From the NCBI RefSeq assembly GCF_014898055.3, contig NW_023601543.1, positions 12,237,314 through 12,301,313 on the forward strand: a DNA stretch of 64,000 bases. Direction: 5' to 3'. This stretch comes from Talpa occidentalis. Lineage: Eukaryota > Chordata > Mammalia > Eulipotyphla > Talpidae. Below are positions 49,524 to 61,005 of this stretch, one piece after another (position 1 is the stretch's first letter; each line of letters opens with the position of its first letter). The notes under the pieces were generated by a model. The model was not told where the DNA came from. It saw only the letters and a list, made by a program, of their open reading frames with translations, and made no database searches. Both the position numbers and the translations under genes were made by a program.

Positions 49524-49797
49524 TTTTCTTTTTTTAAAAGATTTATTTATTTATGCACATAAGAGCTGGGGTGTAGATCAGAGGTGTGTGGGGTAAGAGG
49601 ATTCCCCAGAGAGAGTGGGGAGCAGAACAGGCAGATCTACTGAAAGACACTGCTGAGGGGAGCAGCGGGTGAGACAGGAGAGGTCTACTGAGCCATGTGG
49701 GTTGCTCCCTGGCCAACTGGGGATCAAACTTGAGCTGCAGTGGCTGGCGATAGCTTGATAGCGTTGTCTTTAACCCCTGAGCCACCAGGGAGGCCCC
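49524..49797 (-). mobile_element. tRNA-derived SINE, older form
   Basis: Antisense copy with GCACATAAGAGCTGGGGTGTAG and ending CCACCAGGGAGGCCC. Flanking duplication CTTTGGCATT at 49513-49522 and about 49800-49809. Confidence 0.92.
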
Positions 49798-50499
49798 ACT
49801 TTGGCATTCTCCATGGAGCATCAGAATACCCTCAGCAGGAGTAGTTCAGAGCCTCCCTAACTTTGAGGCTAGGCTGCACAGGGCAGCGCCAAAAGCACAG
49901 TGCTTAGCCTAGGTGAGTTGGATTATTCTGGATTCCTGGAAGGATTTTCTCCTTTATATACATTCCCCATATCTTTCCCATAAATTATAGTTTCTCTGGG
50001 TGCCTGAGCTTCAGCCCAAAAAGGAGGGACCGAAGAGCACATGGTGTTTAAATAAGTCACTAGGCAAGCTTGGGAGAGCTGAGTTCACTCCTCTGTGCTC
50101 CACTTGAGAGCTGTAATTATCGATGCACAGGGCATCCGTGTGCTCTGTGACCATCTGGCCTGAGTGCATCCTAGGCTATTATTTGCTGGGGTAGCAGTTG
50201 GCTTGGGCAGCTTATGCTAAAGGTAGCTTTGAAAACCTGCATAATCTTGGTTCTGGAAGACTGAGCAGGCAACCAGGCTAAAAGGCCTCACATGCTGTTC
50301 TTGGGCCCAGTGCCCCAGCCAAAATAATACATTTGGAATTATTCATTATCCCTTCAGTGCAACTCTAAATTTTACAATGTATACTCATGAGTTGGCCTGG
50401 GTTTTTTAGGTCCTTGGTATGTTAGAGAATTGCATATTATAGAGATTTATAATGAAAGTGGGAGTGAATCTCATTCTAGTAATAATAATAATGATGACT

Positions 50500-50760
50500 A
50501 TAACACCATCCTTTGTCCTCCCTCTGCTGTCATTGGTCTAAGTGAGTATTACCACATTTAATCTCTATACACCCTTTAGAACCCTAGTAATATTAGAACC
50601 GCCACTTTATAGATGAGGAAAATGAAGTTCAGAGAGATTAAGTAATCGGCTTAATGTCACACAACAAATAAATGACTGAGTTGAGATTCAAACACAGGCC
50701 TTTTTGGCTCCAAAAGCCAATGGAACTACAAATGCTCTGCTCTGCTGCCTTCCTTTCTGC
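50500..50760 (-). repeat. MIR, antisense, fairly complete
   Basis: TATTACCACATTTAATCTC, CCACTTTATAGATGAGGAAAATGAAGTTCAGAGAG and GAGATTCAAACACAGGCC are MIR landmarks in order. Confidence 0.85.
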
Positions 50761-51850
50761 TTCACAGTCCTCATGTCTGTGTCAAGTGAGCCTTTAGTCA
50801 CAGCGCTTTAAAGTTAGCCAGTGTTGAGATTAGTGGAGGGGTAACCTCTAACATATAGCACCAAGGGCCCGAGACTGGCCCTTCTCACCAGGCTGTGCCC
50901 CACTGACCAGCCTCTGAGCCTCATCCTCTTGGTTCTCCCAACAAGGAAGGTAGCGAGGAGAGCACAGATGGAGTGTGTGGGATGATGTGACTCAATCCAT
51001 TTGGGCTTCTTGGACTTTTGTAAGAGTATGAATAGATCTTGTCTAGTACTTCTTTTCCTTGGACCCAGACATACTCACAAGATTCAGTCCCTTTGCTGAC
51101 AAGGCAAAGATTGGAGATGTTCCATAGGGAAATGATTGGTTTCACTATTCTACAACCCGAGCTGAAAAGTGTAAATAATGGTCATAGAGAAGTAGTACGT
51201 GGCTGGCAGCTGTGGAGAAACTTCAAATTGAGCCAGTGGTTCTTGTTTCATATGATGCAGCCATTGAGAACTGATATTCTCCCTTTATAAATTCTATGGG
51301 GACTACACCTGAAGGAAAATAAAAAAAGCAAACATTGTTTAAAAATGAACAATGATGTAAAATATATATAAATTATTTTTTTAAAAGAATGTTACACTTA
51401 TATGGGGGTCTCTATGGAATCTCAGTTTAAACAGGGTTCATAAACTGGTTGTTTCCTTTTGTAGTAATGGTTTTATTAAGATATAATTCTCATAACTATA
51501 CAATTCAACTATTTCAAGTGTAGAATTCAGTGGCTTTCCACAGAGTTGTGAAACTATCACCACAATCAATTTTAGCACCCCCAAAAGAAACTCCATATCC
51601 CTTAGCCATCTCTCCTTATCCTGCTCTGGGTCAGCACTAATCTATTTTTGTCTTTATGGCTTTGCCTATTATTGACATTTTATATAAATGGAATCATACT
51701 GTATATGGTCTTTTGTCACTGAATTCTTTCACTCAGTTTCACATTTTCAAGATTCATTCATGCTGAATAGGACTGATATCCTTCTTCCTGAACCTATGGG
51801 GAAAGCTTTCATGTATTCACACTTAAGTATGTAGTGAGCAGTGGATTTTT

Positions 51851-52133
51851 TTGTTAAAAGATTTATTTATTTATGCATATAAGAGCTGGGGTACAGGCCA
51901 GAGATGAGGGGCGGGGCGGGGGGCCGGTGAGAGGATTCACCAGAGACAGAGCAGGGAACAGAACAGGCAGATTGGCCGAAGTACACTGCTGAGGGGAGCA
52001 GCGGGCGAGACAGGAGAGGTCTGCTGTGCCATGTGGGTTGCTCCTTGGCCGGCCAGGGATTGAACTCATGCTGCAGAGGCTGCGGATTGCTTCATAGGGC
52101 GGTGCTTAACCCCTTGTGCCACCAGGGAGGCCC
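51851..52133 (-). mobile_element. tRNA-derived SINE, older form
   Basis: Antisense copy with a GGGGCGGGGCGGGGGG insertion in its body (about 51909-51925). Flanks TGAGCAGTGGATTTTT (51835-51850) and TGAGCAGTGGGTTTTT (52135-52150) have one mismatch. It splits an antisense L1. Confidence 0.94.
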
Positions 52134-52705
52134 ATGAGCAGTGGGTTTTTATTTTTGGTTTTGGTTTTGGATTTGTTTGTTTGTTTTTTCAGATCCCCTC
52201 TATGAGTTTGAGAAAGGTTGTTTCTCTTCCTAGATTGTTAAGTGTTTTCATCATCATCAATGGATGATGAATTGTATGAAATGCTTTTTCAGCATCTACT
52301 GATATAATAAATAATATGGATTTTTTCATTTATTTTACTAATATGTATTACATTATTTGCATTTTGTAGGTTAGATCAGTCTTGTATTCCTAGGATAAAC
52401 CCTGCGGGGTCATGGTATATATCCCCTTTTGCACGTTGCTTTGCTTATATTTTGTTGATAATTTTTGTACTTAAATTTATAAGGATTTTTGGTGTGAAGA
52501 GAGTTTTTTCCCCCCCTCATGATGTCTTTGCCTAGCTTTGGTGTCATAATAATGATGGCCTCATAGAATAAATTGGCAGTTGTTCCTCTTCTTATAGCTT
52601 GTGGAGGTATTGTGAAGTGTTGTTGCTTAACTCAGTACTGCTTTTCCCGCATCCCTTAAGTTTTCATATGCTTTTTCTTCATTTTTATTTCTCTCAAAGT
52701 ATTTT

Positions 52706-53395
52706 TTTCAGAGAATATAGACTTTATTACCCATGTTTAGCAAGTACAATTGTTAGGGGGAAATGATGTCCTGAGTTAATCCCATACAGGCTTTGTGGAC
52801 CCCACCCCCACTCCAGACTAAAGCCATCAAGACTCTGGGAAAGACAAATCCCATCACCACCAAGGGAGGGTGGCTGGGACCTGAGGGTGAAGTTGGGCAG
52901 CCAGGTTGGATATAAAAAAACCAAACACATGGGCCTTGGGCTCTCTCTGGCTCGCGATCGCTTGCCTCCTGGCTTCACTGCTCCTGGCTGGCGGCCAACT
53001 CTGACAGCGCCATTTTGGGATTCCTGATCGGTGGATCGGGTAGGACTCATTTAAAACTTTGTCTCCCATTTTTCTCCCAGAGCTGTACATTTCCTCATTT
53101 CCCCTTCCCTTGTAAATAAACCTTTTATTAACCTTTCACCTGTGCCTGCAGTAGAGCATTGATAAGTCCTTTTAAGCGCGCGGGTGAGGACTCACAGTCA
53201 GGCACCCCGTTTTGTATCGGGGTTGCTCTACAACACCATGAGTGTCAATGTATTTGTAGCTGTTCTTTTTTTAATTTTTTTTTAATTTTTTTACATCATT
53301 GTCCATTTTTAAATAATATTTGCTTCCCCCCACCCCCTCAGGTGTAGTCCCCATAGAATTTCCTTCACCAGTGCCCCCATGCACCATCACCTCAG
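52706..53395 (-). mobile_element. Probable L1 3' transduction: short L1 tail plus about 550 bp of carried flank
   Basis: Both edges carry the same L1 target sequence: TCTCTCAAAGTATTTT (52690-52705) and TCTCTCAAAATATTTT (53396-53411), and host L1 homology resumes at once. On the minus strand the insert starts with an L1-like 3' tail (ACACCTGAGGGGGTGGGG then A-rich, about 53395-53262). It continues as about 550 bp of unrelated sequence and ends with AATAAAG (about 52730) some 20 nt before a short poly(A). That is the order expected when an L1 transcript reads through its own signal. The carried part, read on the + strand, has a TATAAAAA and an AATAAA spaced like a retroviral LTR (about 52910 and 53116), so it may contain an LTR in antisense. 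It has no coding capacity. Confidence 0.55.
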
Positions 53396-53540
53396 TCTCT
53401 CAAAATATTTTCTTATTTCCTTTGTGATTTCTTCTTTGATTCATGTTCATTTATGTTTGTACTGTGTGATTTCCATATCCTGCCACCCTCCGTAGGCCCA
53501 TACCACTCTTGTAAGCCAGCACAGAAGAGAGGGGATTTTG

Positions 53541-53818
53541 TTTATTTGTTTGTTTGTTTGTTTGTTTGTTTATGCATACAAGAACTGGGGTATAAGCCAG
53601 AGGTATGGGGAGTGAGAGGATTCACCAGAGACAGAGTGGGGAGCAGAACAGGCAGATCTACTGAAATACACTGCTGAGGGGAGCAGCGGGTGAGACAGGA
53701 GAGGTCTGCTGTGCCATGTGGGTCACCTCCCTGGCCGGGGATTAAACTCAGGCCACAGTGTCTGGTGATAGCTTTGATAGCACTGAGACTTCAACCTCCT
53801 GCATCACCAGGGAGGCCC
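53541..53818 (-). mobile_element. tRNA-derived SINE, older form
   Basis: Antisense copy whose tail is a (GTTT)n run (about 53541-53572). Exact duplication AGAAGAGAGGGGATTTTG at 53523-53540 and 53819-53836. Confidence 0.94.
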
Positions 53819-53996
53819 AGAAGAGAGGGGATTTTGAATATCAGAACATAGTGGTTTGTTGGCCTGTCACTGAAGCCAGAGGAAGCCATTGAGTTAGAAA
53901 CTTCCATTTTACTAGTGTTCTTAGCCTTTTTGGTGACCAAGTCAGATCAGCTACAGAAAATGGCTATTAGGACATCTTTAAAAAGTAGCTAACCTG

Positions 53997-54281
53997 CGCC
54001 TTCCTGGTGGCGCAAGAGGTTAAGGTGCAGCACTATGAAGCTATCCGCAGCCACTGCAGCATGAGTTCAATCCCTGGCCAGGGAAGTGACCCACATGGTG
54101 CAGCAGACCTCTCCTGTCTCACCTGCTGCTCCCCTCAGCAGTGTATTTCAGTCAATTCGCCTATTCTGTTCCCTACTCCTCTGTCTCTGGTGAATCCTCT
54201 CACCCCCTGCACCTCTGGTCTGTACCCCAGTTCTTGTTTGCATAAATAAATAAATCTTTAAGGAAAAAAAAAGAAAAAAAG
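53997..54281 (+). mobile_element. tRNA-derived SINE, older form
   Basis: Begins CGCCTTCCTGGTGGCGCAAGAGG. Flanks AAAAAGTAGCTAACCTG (53980-53996) and AAAAAGTAGCCAACCTG (54282-54298) have one mismatch. Confidence 0.94.
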
Positions 54282-55577
54282 AAAAAGTAGCCAACCTGAA
54301 GTCATAGAGTACAATGACTGAGCATGAGTGGCTGAATGAAGTCAAAGGAGATAATTGATCTGACTATTTGTATCATTGATGCGATTTAAAAATGCTGGCT
54401 ATACTTAAAAAATAACTTCTGGAAGGAATTTTCTATTTTAAATGGTGTTCAATATTGCCTTTTGTCAGTGAAACTATTCTTGCTTGTAGATTTATGGGGT
54501 AATGCAAATAAACATAATGGAAATAAAAATATTATGATCAACCAAGATATGGGTTTCAGGACACAAAGAAAAATTCACTCTCTTTTCATGATTTCAAATT
54601 CTCATGATACTTATCCATACACTTATGTATAACTTTACAAAGCTGTGCAATAATAAAATCACAGACTTTCAGCATAGGTAAGTTTAAATTTCAAACACAG
54701 GGGAACCATTTCTCATGAGATATTTTGAGCTCTTATATGAACACTTAAAATCTAACTGCAGAATATCCTATCACTAAGTAATAAAATCGGGTACACTGAC
54801 TATAGCAATATAAAGATGGCCAAGGACCAACACGGAATGATGGCTCACTTAAGGCATTTGATTATGGGGCCAAAGACCAGGCTCTTGGACCTAGATTGTA
54901 TATCTAAATCTTTTCTAGTAAATCAAGCTAGTGAAGGCAGTCAATCTCAAGCTGAGAAAAATTTGAAGAGCAAGTTCAGTGGGGTCTCATTCTACTGGGA
55001 ACTTGGAGAATAGATGCCTTTAAGAGAATTCTTTTGTTCAACTTAGAATGAGTCATCCACAGATGTGCCCATTTTATGTTAGATCTGTGAAGACCTCTGT
55101 TTTCAAATGTTCTTTTTTGATACAAATGTGTTAAAGCTGATGTTTTAGCGTAACCAAAATTTATGTAATATAGAAATAACTTCCAGCTGCTAATACTCAT
55201 TATGCAATATGGAGATTGCTCTTAAGAGCTTACTGTCTCTATCCGTAGCGACAATATATGGATAGGTGATTATGGCCACATGTGTCTCACATTTAACCGT
55301 AAAATAAATACCAATATATATTCAGCATGGAGTGATCTGAAATACATTTATTTCCCAAATGTTATTTTTGCTCAGAAAAGTATACAACCTTCCTGGTTGG
55401 AGAAGAATTTATGGAATGATACTTCAAGGTTCTTGTCATTAAAGTTGTATGTTTGCTTCAATAAAAGCTCCCATCAACAGTGATGATGACAAACAAGGTT
55501 CAGGGCAGTAGATTCTCCTATGAGGAAAGGCAGCTTTTATCCCATTTCCAGAAACTAAGATCGTGGTTCTAAATCAG

Positions 55578-55631
<54 letters not shown>

Positions 55632-55632
55632 A

Positions 55633-55671
<39 letters not shown>

Positions 55672-55672
55672 A
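55578..55672. repeat. Composite microsatellite (CT)n(CA)n
   Basis: A CT run with one TTT interruption near 55612, then CACT and a CA run ending ACATACACAACC. Same composition and order as the tract near 41 kb. Confidence 0.96.
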
Positions 55673-55774
55673 ACCACAACTATTCCATAGTTGGTCTTTA
55701 AATCTTCCCAATGCTTATCTGGAAATGGAGAAAGAACAGAGGCTTAGCAGCTTCTAAAGAATCCTGGCTTCAAG

Positions 55775-56170
55775 GTTAAAAGCTCATCTTCATTGCACAA
55801 CTGCTTTAGTCTTGTTCATTCATTTCTTCATTTGTAAATCATTTTTTGTGACCCTCAGCAATTTCATCCTACTCAGCCCTTTCAGTCTAATCCCTTGCTT
55901 TTTCTCACATAGTCCAGCCCATCTGTTCCCCAGCATTTTCCATATCTCTGTGCCTCTCTGAATGGTATTCTTTTTCAATCTGGAATACTTACACTCTCCT
56001 TCCACTTACTCTTTTCCCTTTGTCTCCGTTTATCTAAATCCTACTGATGCTTTCCAGCCCCAGTTCAATACTTCTTTCTCCATAAAGAGTTTCCCTTATC
56101 TAAAATCCAGATCAATCCAAAAGCAATCACTCCTTTCTCTAAACTTCCTGTTTCTCTGCATGTGGTTGAG
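55775..56170 (+). repeat. L2-like remnant
   Basis: Order of AGTCCAGCCCATCTG, GTGCCTCTCTGAATGG, TGGAATACTTACACTCTCC and CCCCAGTTCAATACTTCTTTCTCC is that of the L2 ORF2 end and 3' UTR. Old and broken. Confidence 0.5.
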
Positions 56171-56324
56171 ACAGTATAACACAGTACAGAGGGTGCTTGA
56201 ATAACGTCAATTTGTTGTAACACTGATGAGAAAAAAACAATCCCAGTGGACATTGAACTAAGCAATGTTATTAGAAGACCTGGTTGTGCTTAAAGTCACA
56301 GTTTCCAAGAACCTATCAACAAGT

Positions 56325-56510
56325 GAGGTCTTACTGTAGATAAGAGTATAGTCACTTGTACGTTGTGTAGCTTTGGACAAAAATCTTCTCTGAATCTCAG
56401 GCCCCAAAACTTTTGAATGGAGATATTAATACCTATCTCAGGATTCTTGTAAGGATTAAATGAGGGCATGTATGCTAAGAACCCACACAGTAGATGCTTT
56501 ATCAACTTTC
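56325..56510 (+). repeat. MIR, sense
   Basis: GTGTAGCTTTGGACAAAAATC, TCTGAATCTCAGGCCCC, CAGGATTCTTGTAAGGATTAAATGAGG and AACCCACACAGTAGATGCTTTATC keep sense order. Confidence 0.75.
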
Positions 56511-56514
56511 TTCC

Positions 56515-58140
56515 TAAATTGGGAATCCAGTCGAGCAATGCAAATCAGATGCCTGCTGCTTCATTGCAGTCTATGGTTATTCTCCAAGGGTTTGGTCTAT
56601 GTGGAGCCTGGAGCTCATCCTTTGCTAAGGACTGAATCCATTCAAAATTTTGCATTGTTAGGTAGGTTTTAAAACAATTTCAACTGTCCTGGTAGTTTTT
56701 TCCTTTTTTTATCGTGAGCCAACATGACTTCCTTTTCTCCCAAAGTCTCTTTGAAAGGTGTCATAAAGTTTCAAAAGATCAAGAAATGTTTTATGTGTAA
56801 ATAAATGAGAAATTCTTTGGTTTCTCCTAAAGTGCTCCTCTAGTAAAATCAAGAGGAAAACATGTGTTGTAAATGGGCCCTAGTTTTTATTTGTTGGATT
56901 TGGGCCTCTCTGCAATTCCTTTTTGGCAGATACATGGAGTCTGTTGAATTCCAAGTTGACTTTCAATTAAATTGCATTTCTGTATTTCCTGAAGAAAAGT
57001 ACTGCTGGGAGGAGGGGAGAAATCCTCAGTGCCAGAGACACAGGTCGGTAGCTTTTGACCACATTTTCGGGAGATTAGGGCAAGAATCCATTTAAACATC
57101 AATTTAAACATGTGGAAGAAAAGCAACCAACTGAAGGACCATGCTTTGGACCATTGTTTTAACTCCCAAGGAGAGTGTGAGTTTGGTCCTTCACAGGCAA
57201 ACAAGCAGCTCCTTCCTGTGCTCTCGGAAGTGAAGGATGCTGCAAAGTGGGTGTGGTTTGACTACACCCGTACACTTGGCAACAATTTTTGAAATGTTCA
57301 GGGCCTTTAGTCTGAGTCAATTTTCTCTTTCCTTGAAGCCACATAAGGGTCTAGCAGGTGAGACACACTGGAGATGCGGGCTATGGTCGCATCCTCATCT
57401 TCCTCGTGCAGGAGTGTCCTAGGATGTGGTGAGACAGGGTTTGCCTGGGAAACTCAGCATTCAGCCCATGGCCTGATAGCCAGCATACAGAGCATTTAAA
57501 CAAATAGAAAGTACTTACCTGGCAAGAAAGCCCTCTTTGCCACCAACATCAGTACTGGGGAAGTGTTGGGGGAATTCTCATCAGCCTTTCTCTGCCCTTC
57601 TGACTCTTGAGACAGTTGCTGCTTGAGAGTCACTGGACTTGGGAAGGGGATAGAAGGAAAAGGGACAATGCCCTTTATTCCCTTTAGGAAGAGAATTTTA
57701 ATTATCTTCCCTGTCTCCACTTGGGAGCTCTGGTCATCTGGACAGACTTTAAGCCTTTTGTTTATCATTTGTTAGTCATTCATCACTTTGAACAAAATTC
57801 CTCTCTGGGTAAAAGTCAGATTGCACTAGATCACAGGCTAACAGTGTTAGCCTTCTTGGGCTCTGTATCGGGTGGTGAGAGGGGAGCAGGTGAAGCAAAG
57901 ATGATGAGGACGAGACCTGAAACCACGTACTCACCAGGAGTCTGCTCATCCTTCCCCAGCATAAACCAATTGATGAATATTTTCTTTGCGTTGAACACCT
58001 TCAATTATACAATAGGTTTCCCAGACTTTAGTACAGCTAAAAATTTTGGAAGAGCAAGAAAGCCGTAGTAGACTTTTTTGACTTCCATATCACCACCATG
58101 TAGGTAGAGTTTAATTTTTCTATTAAAAATTGCTATGATA
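56515..58140. other. Intronic sequence without recognisable repeats
   Basis: Nothing identified. A 115-codon open frame at 57721-58068 has no recognised domain. Confidence 0.5.
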
Positions 58141-58270
58141 GGGCCTCCCCTGGTGATGCAGCAGTTGAGCACAGGGCTGCGAGGCTGCCCGCAGCCTCTG
58201 TAGCGCCGGTTCTTTCCCGGTTTGTTCCCCGGCCACCGGCAAGGGTTCCACAAAAACAAACAAAAAAAAA
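58141..58270 (+). mobile_element. Short-form SINE: head only, joined to an A/C-rich tail
   Basis: Head of about 110 bp ending CAAGGGTTCCACA, then AAAACAAACAAAAAAAAA. The body is absent, and the junction falls at the same GGGTCCCAC position as in the 49063 copy. Target duplication is poor (TTGCTATGATA before, TTTGATAAGAT after), so insertion in this form is less certain here. Confidence 0.82.
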
Positions 58271-58294
58271 TTTGATAAGATAAAACAAGCCCTA

Positions 58295-58556
58295 GGGCCT
58301 CCCCATTGGCACAAGGGTTGAGTGCAGCACTGTGAAGCTGTCCGCAACCTCTGCAGTGCTCAGGTTCAATTTTTGGCCAGCCAGGGAGATACCCACATGG
58401 CCCAACAGACCTCTCCTGTCTTGCCCGCTGCTCCCTTCAGCAGTGTTTTCGGTCCGTCTGCCTGTTCTGCTCTATGCTCTGTCTCTGGTGAATTCTCTCA
58501 CCCCCCACACCTCTGGCCTGTACCCCAGTTCTTGTATAAAATAAATAAATCTTAAA
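58295..58556 (+). mobile_element. tRNA-derived SINE, mixed form
   Basis: Head with GTTGAGTGCAGCACTGTGAAG and body GGGAGATACCCACATGG, like the copies at 9299 and 60447. Flanks AAACAAGCCCTA (from 58283) and AAACAAAAGCCTTA (from about 58557) form an imperfect duplication. Confidence 0.91.
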
Positions 58557-58954
58557 AAACAAAAGCCTTAGTGTCCCATGTCACATCCAGAGGAGGATCA
58601 CCCTGCTGGAGTGTGGGAGTCTCCTTGCTGTGCTGCACATCAGGGTCCATCCCTCCCTGCCCAGCAGCTGCACTCTAGACAAATGGTCCTCCTATCTTAG
58701 TAGAAGACACAGCATCACCCACGCAGATGGCAGGCTTCAGAAGAATCCGCCAGGCCAGCAGTGCACATTGGCAGGTATCATAATGGAGCCTGGCAAGTTC
58801 TACCAGGCTCTACATGTAAAACTTAATTATGCTTAAAATGAAGCTCCATAGCCATTCCTGTTTCAGTGGGAACAATTAAAGCCACTCCTCCAATTTTGTT
58901 TAATAAATATTTCTTGCAATCCCTTTAAATACCAAGCCTTATGGGAGGAACTTT

Positions 58955-59115
58955 ACATAAATGCCCTCATTTAATACTCCCAGCAGCCTTGTGGGGGAGG
59001 TAATTATGCTCTTTAAAGATCACAAAGCTGGGACTAAAGGAAGTGAAATGACTTGTCCAAAGTCTTACTACAAGGAAGGGGTGGAGCCTGGGTTTCTATT
59101 TGGGTCTGTCTCTTT
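58955..59115 (-). repeat. MIR remnant, antisense
   Basis: GCCCTCATTTAATACTCCCAGCAGCC, AAGTGAAATGACTTGTCC and GGAGCCTGGGTTTCTATTTGGG fit reverse MIR. Confidence 0.7.
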
Positions 59116-60053
59116 CTCAATCCATCCCTGTTCTGCTATGCGGCGTCCCAGAAATTCTTTTCCCTCTTACTTCAAATTATTTCATGATTCTACCAAAAAG
59201 CATAAATCTGTTTAGAACTCTGCAATTACTGAAGTCTCTTGGGTGGGCCATTTAACCACTGGTGTGGTGACCTACAAAGTTTCCCATCATGCTCCCTTAT
59301 TAATTGCATACAGGTGACGCAAGCACAGAGCCTTGTTGATGATACTGGAACTTTCCCTCACTTCCATTAACTTGGGAATGAAAGAATGAAGAGAAGATGC
59401 TGAGAGAGAGAGACAGAAAGACAGAGGTCAATTCAGCCAGTTATTTCAGCTCAGTTCACAAATGATTACAGCACACTTACTTGATGCCTAGCAGTGTCAG
59501 GTATGATGAGGATAAAGAGGCTACATATCACACTGCTGGCTGTCAGGGCACGGAGGACACAAAAACCAAAGAGTTAGGAAATAATTCTGTGAACAGTAGT
59601 GAGGCCCTGGTGACTTTTGAGTAGAGATGTGACAATTGCCCCCAGCATGTGCTTGGATTCATTCCTGGGTGGGGGGGGGGCTACTCTAGGGGTCAGAGGA
59701 GGAGCAGAGAGCAGTGGGTGCTGAGAAAACCTTCAATACTGAGGTATGGAAGATGTGACAGTTTCTGCATCTTTGCCTAGCACCTCCCATACATGTGAAA
59801 TCCCACAGTTCAATGGAAAGGATGTAAACCATCTGCAGCAACATATTTGTTTAAAAAGGAGGCACTAGTATGAAGACTTAGCAACTTTGAACCAGTTAAA
59901 AGAAGAGCATCTGCCTGATATTCTCAGAGTGCTTATGTTGATTGTTCATCTTCCACTTTTCTTGTGCTTTGTGTTGCTAGCAGACTTGTATTGGTTCTGC
60001 CAAAAGAATCCTTGACCAAAAAAAAAAAAAAAAAAAAAGAATTTGTCAGTTGT

Positions 60054-60335
60054 GGGCCTCCCCGGTGGCACAGCGGTTGAGCGCTGGGTTGTGGAAGCTG
60101 CCCGGGAGTCTCTGCAGCGCTGGTTCTATCCCCAGCTGCTCCCCGGCCACCAGAGGAGGGTCCCACATGGCGCGCAGACCTCCCCTGCCGCCCACTGCTC
60201 CCCTCATCAGTATACTTCGTCCTTCTGCCTGCTCTGCTCCCCGCTCTGGCTCTGGTGAATTCTCTCACGCTCCCGCGCTTCTAACTGCACCCAGTGCTTG
60301 TATAAATAAATAAATAAATCTTTAAAAAAAAAAAA
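60054..60335 (+). mobile_element. tRNA-derived SINE, young form
   Basis: Copy with an ordinary AATAAATCTTT tail. Exact 16-bp duplication AGAATTTGTCAGTTGT at 60038-60053 and 60336-60351. A 21-A run precedes the left duplication and belongs to the target, not to this SINE. Confidence 0.95.
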
Positions 60336-60446
60336 AGAATTTGTCAGTTGTTACTTAGAGAAACTAAAATCTATATAAGAATTAAAGTTCCCTGTAACTT
60401 TGGTCCATTGGCACACACATTTGAGGGACATAAGATTTTGAAAGTC

Positions 60447-60738
60447 AGGCCTCCCCGGTGGTGCAGAGGGTTGAAGGCAGCACTGTGAAGCTGTCTGCAG
60501 CCTCTGCAACATTGGTTCTATTCTCAGCCAGCCAGGGAGATACCCACATGGCGCGGCAGACCTCTCCTGTCTCACCCGCTGCTCCCCTCAGCAGTGTCTT
60601 TGGTCTGTCTGCCTGTTCTGCTACCCGCTCTGTCTCTGGTGAATCCTCCCACCCTCCTGTGCCTCTGACCTGTACCCCAGATCTTGTATAAATAAATAAA
60701 TCTTTAACAAAATAAATAAAATAAAACAGTTAAAAAAA
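60447..60738 (+). mobile_element. tRNA-derived SINE, mixed form
   Basis: Starts AGGCCTCCCCGGTGGTGCAG and has GGGAGATACCCACATGG in the body and an extended AATAAAATAAAACAG tail. Exact 15-bp duplication AAGATTTTGAAAGTC at 60432-60446 and 60739-60753. Confidence 0.94.
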
Positions 60739-60814
60739 AAGATTTTGAAAGTCCTTTTATATTTGAGAGGCCAGAGAAGTCAGGAATCCTCTATCCCTGT
60801 TTTCCTTTTCATAG

Positions 60815-61005
60815 AATGCTTACAGTGATTGGGGGCACACTGTAGGCCAGACACCAGGCTAAATGCTTTCAAGGTGAGAAAATGATGGTTCAGAAAAGTT
60901 ATGTAATTTGCCCCAGAGCAGAGCTGGCATGTTGCGGAGCCAGTATCACAGCTACACTGTCTGCCCCTAAACCCCCAACGTCTACACTACACCACATGAC
61001 TTCCC
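60815..61005 (-). repeat. MIR remnant, antisense
   Basis: CACACTGTAGGCCAGACACC, GAAAATGATGGTTCAGAAAAG and GAGCAGAGCTGGCATG are decayed MIR landmarks. Confidence 0.6.

Larger units (their letters stand above)
51460..53510 (-). mobile_element. Long old L1 segment, antisense, interrupted twice
   Basis: The + strand begins GGTTTTATTAAGATATAATTCTCATAACTATACAATTC (L1M 3' end complement). It runs through ORF2 region complement (TTTTTCAGCATCTACTGATATAAT; CTTGTATTCCTAGGATAAACCC) and on past 53396 (TTATTTCCTTTGTGATTTCTTCTTTGATTCATG). The SINE at 51851 and the 690-bp insertion at 52706-53395 interrupt it. Confidence 0.8.

Noticed and set aside
52725..53230. A solo endogenous retroviral LTR inserted directly into the L1
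   Set aside because: The duplications at the outer edges are about 16 bp and lie outside an L1-like tail and poly(A), which fits L1-mediated insertion better than a 4-6 bp retroviral duplication. LTR-like content inside the insert is still possible.
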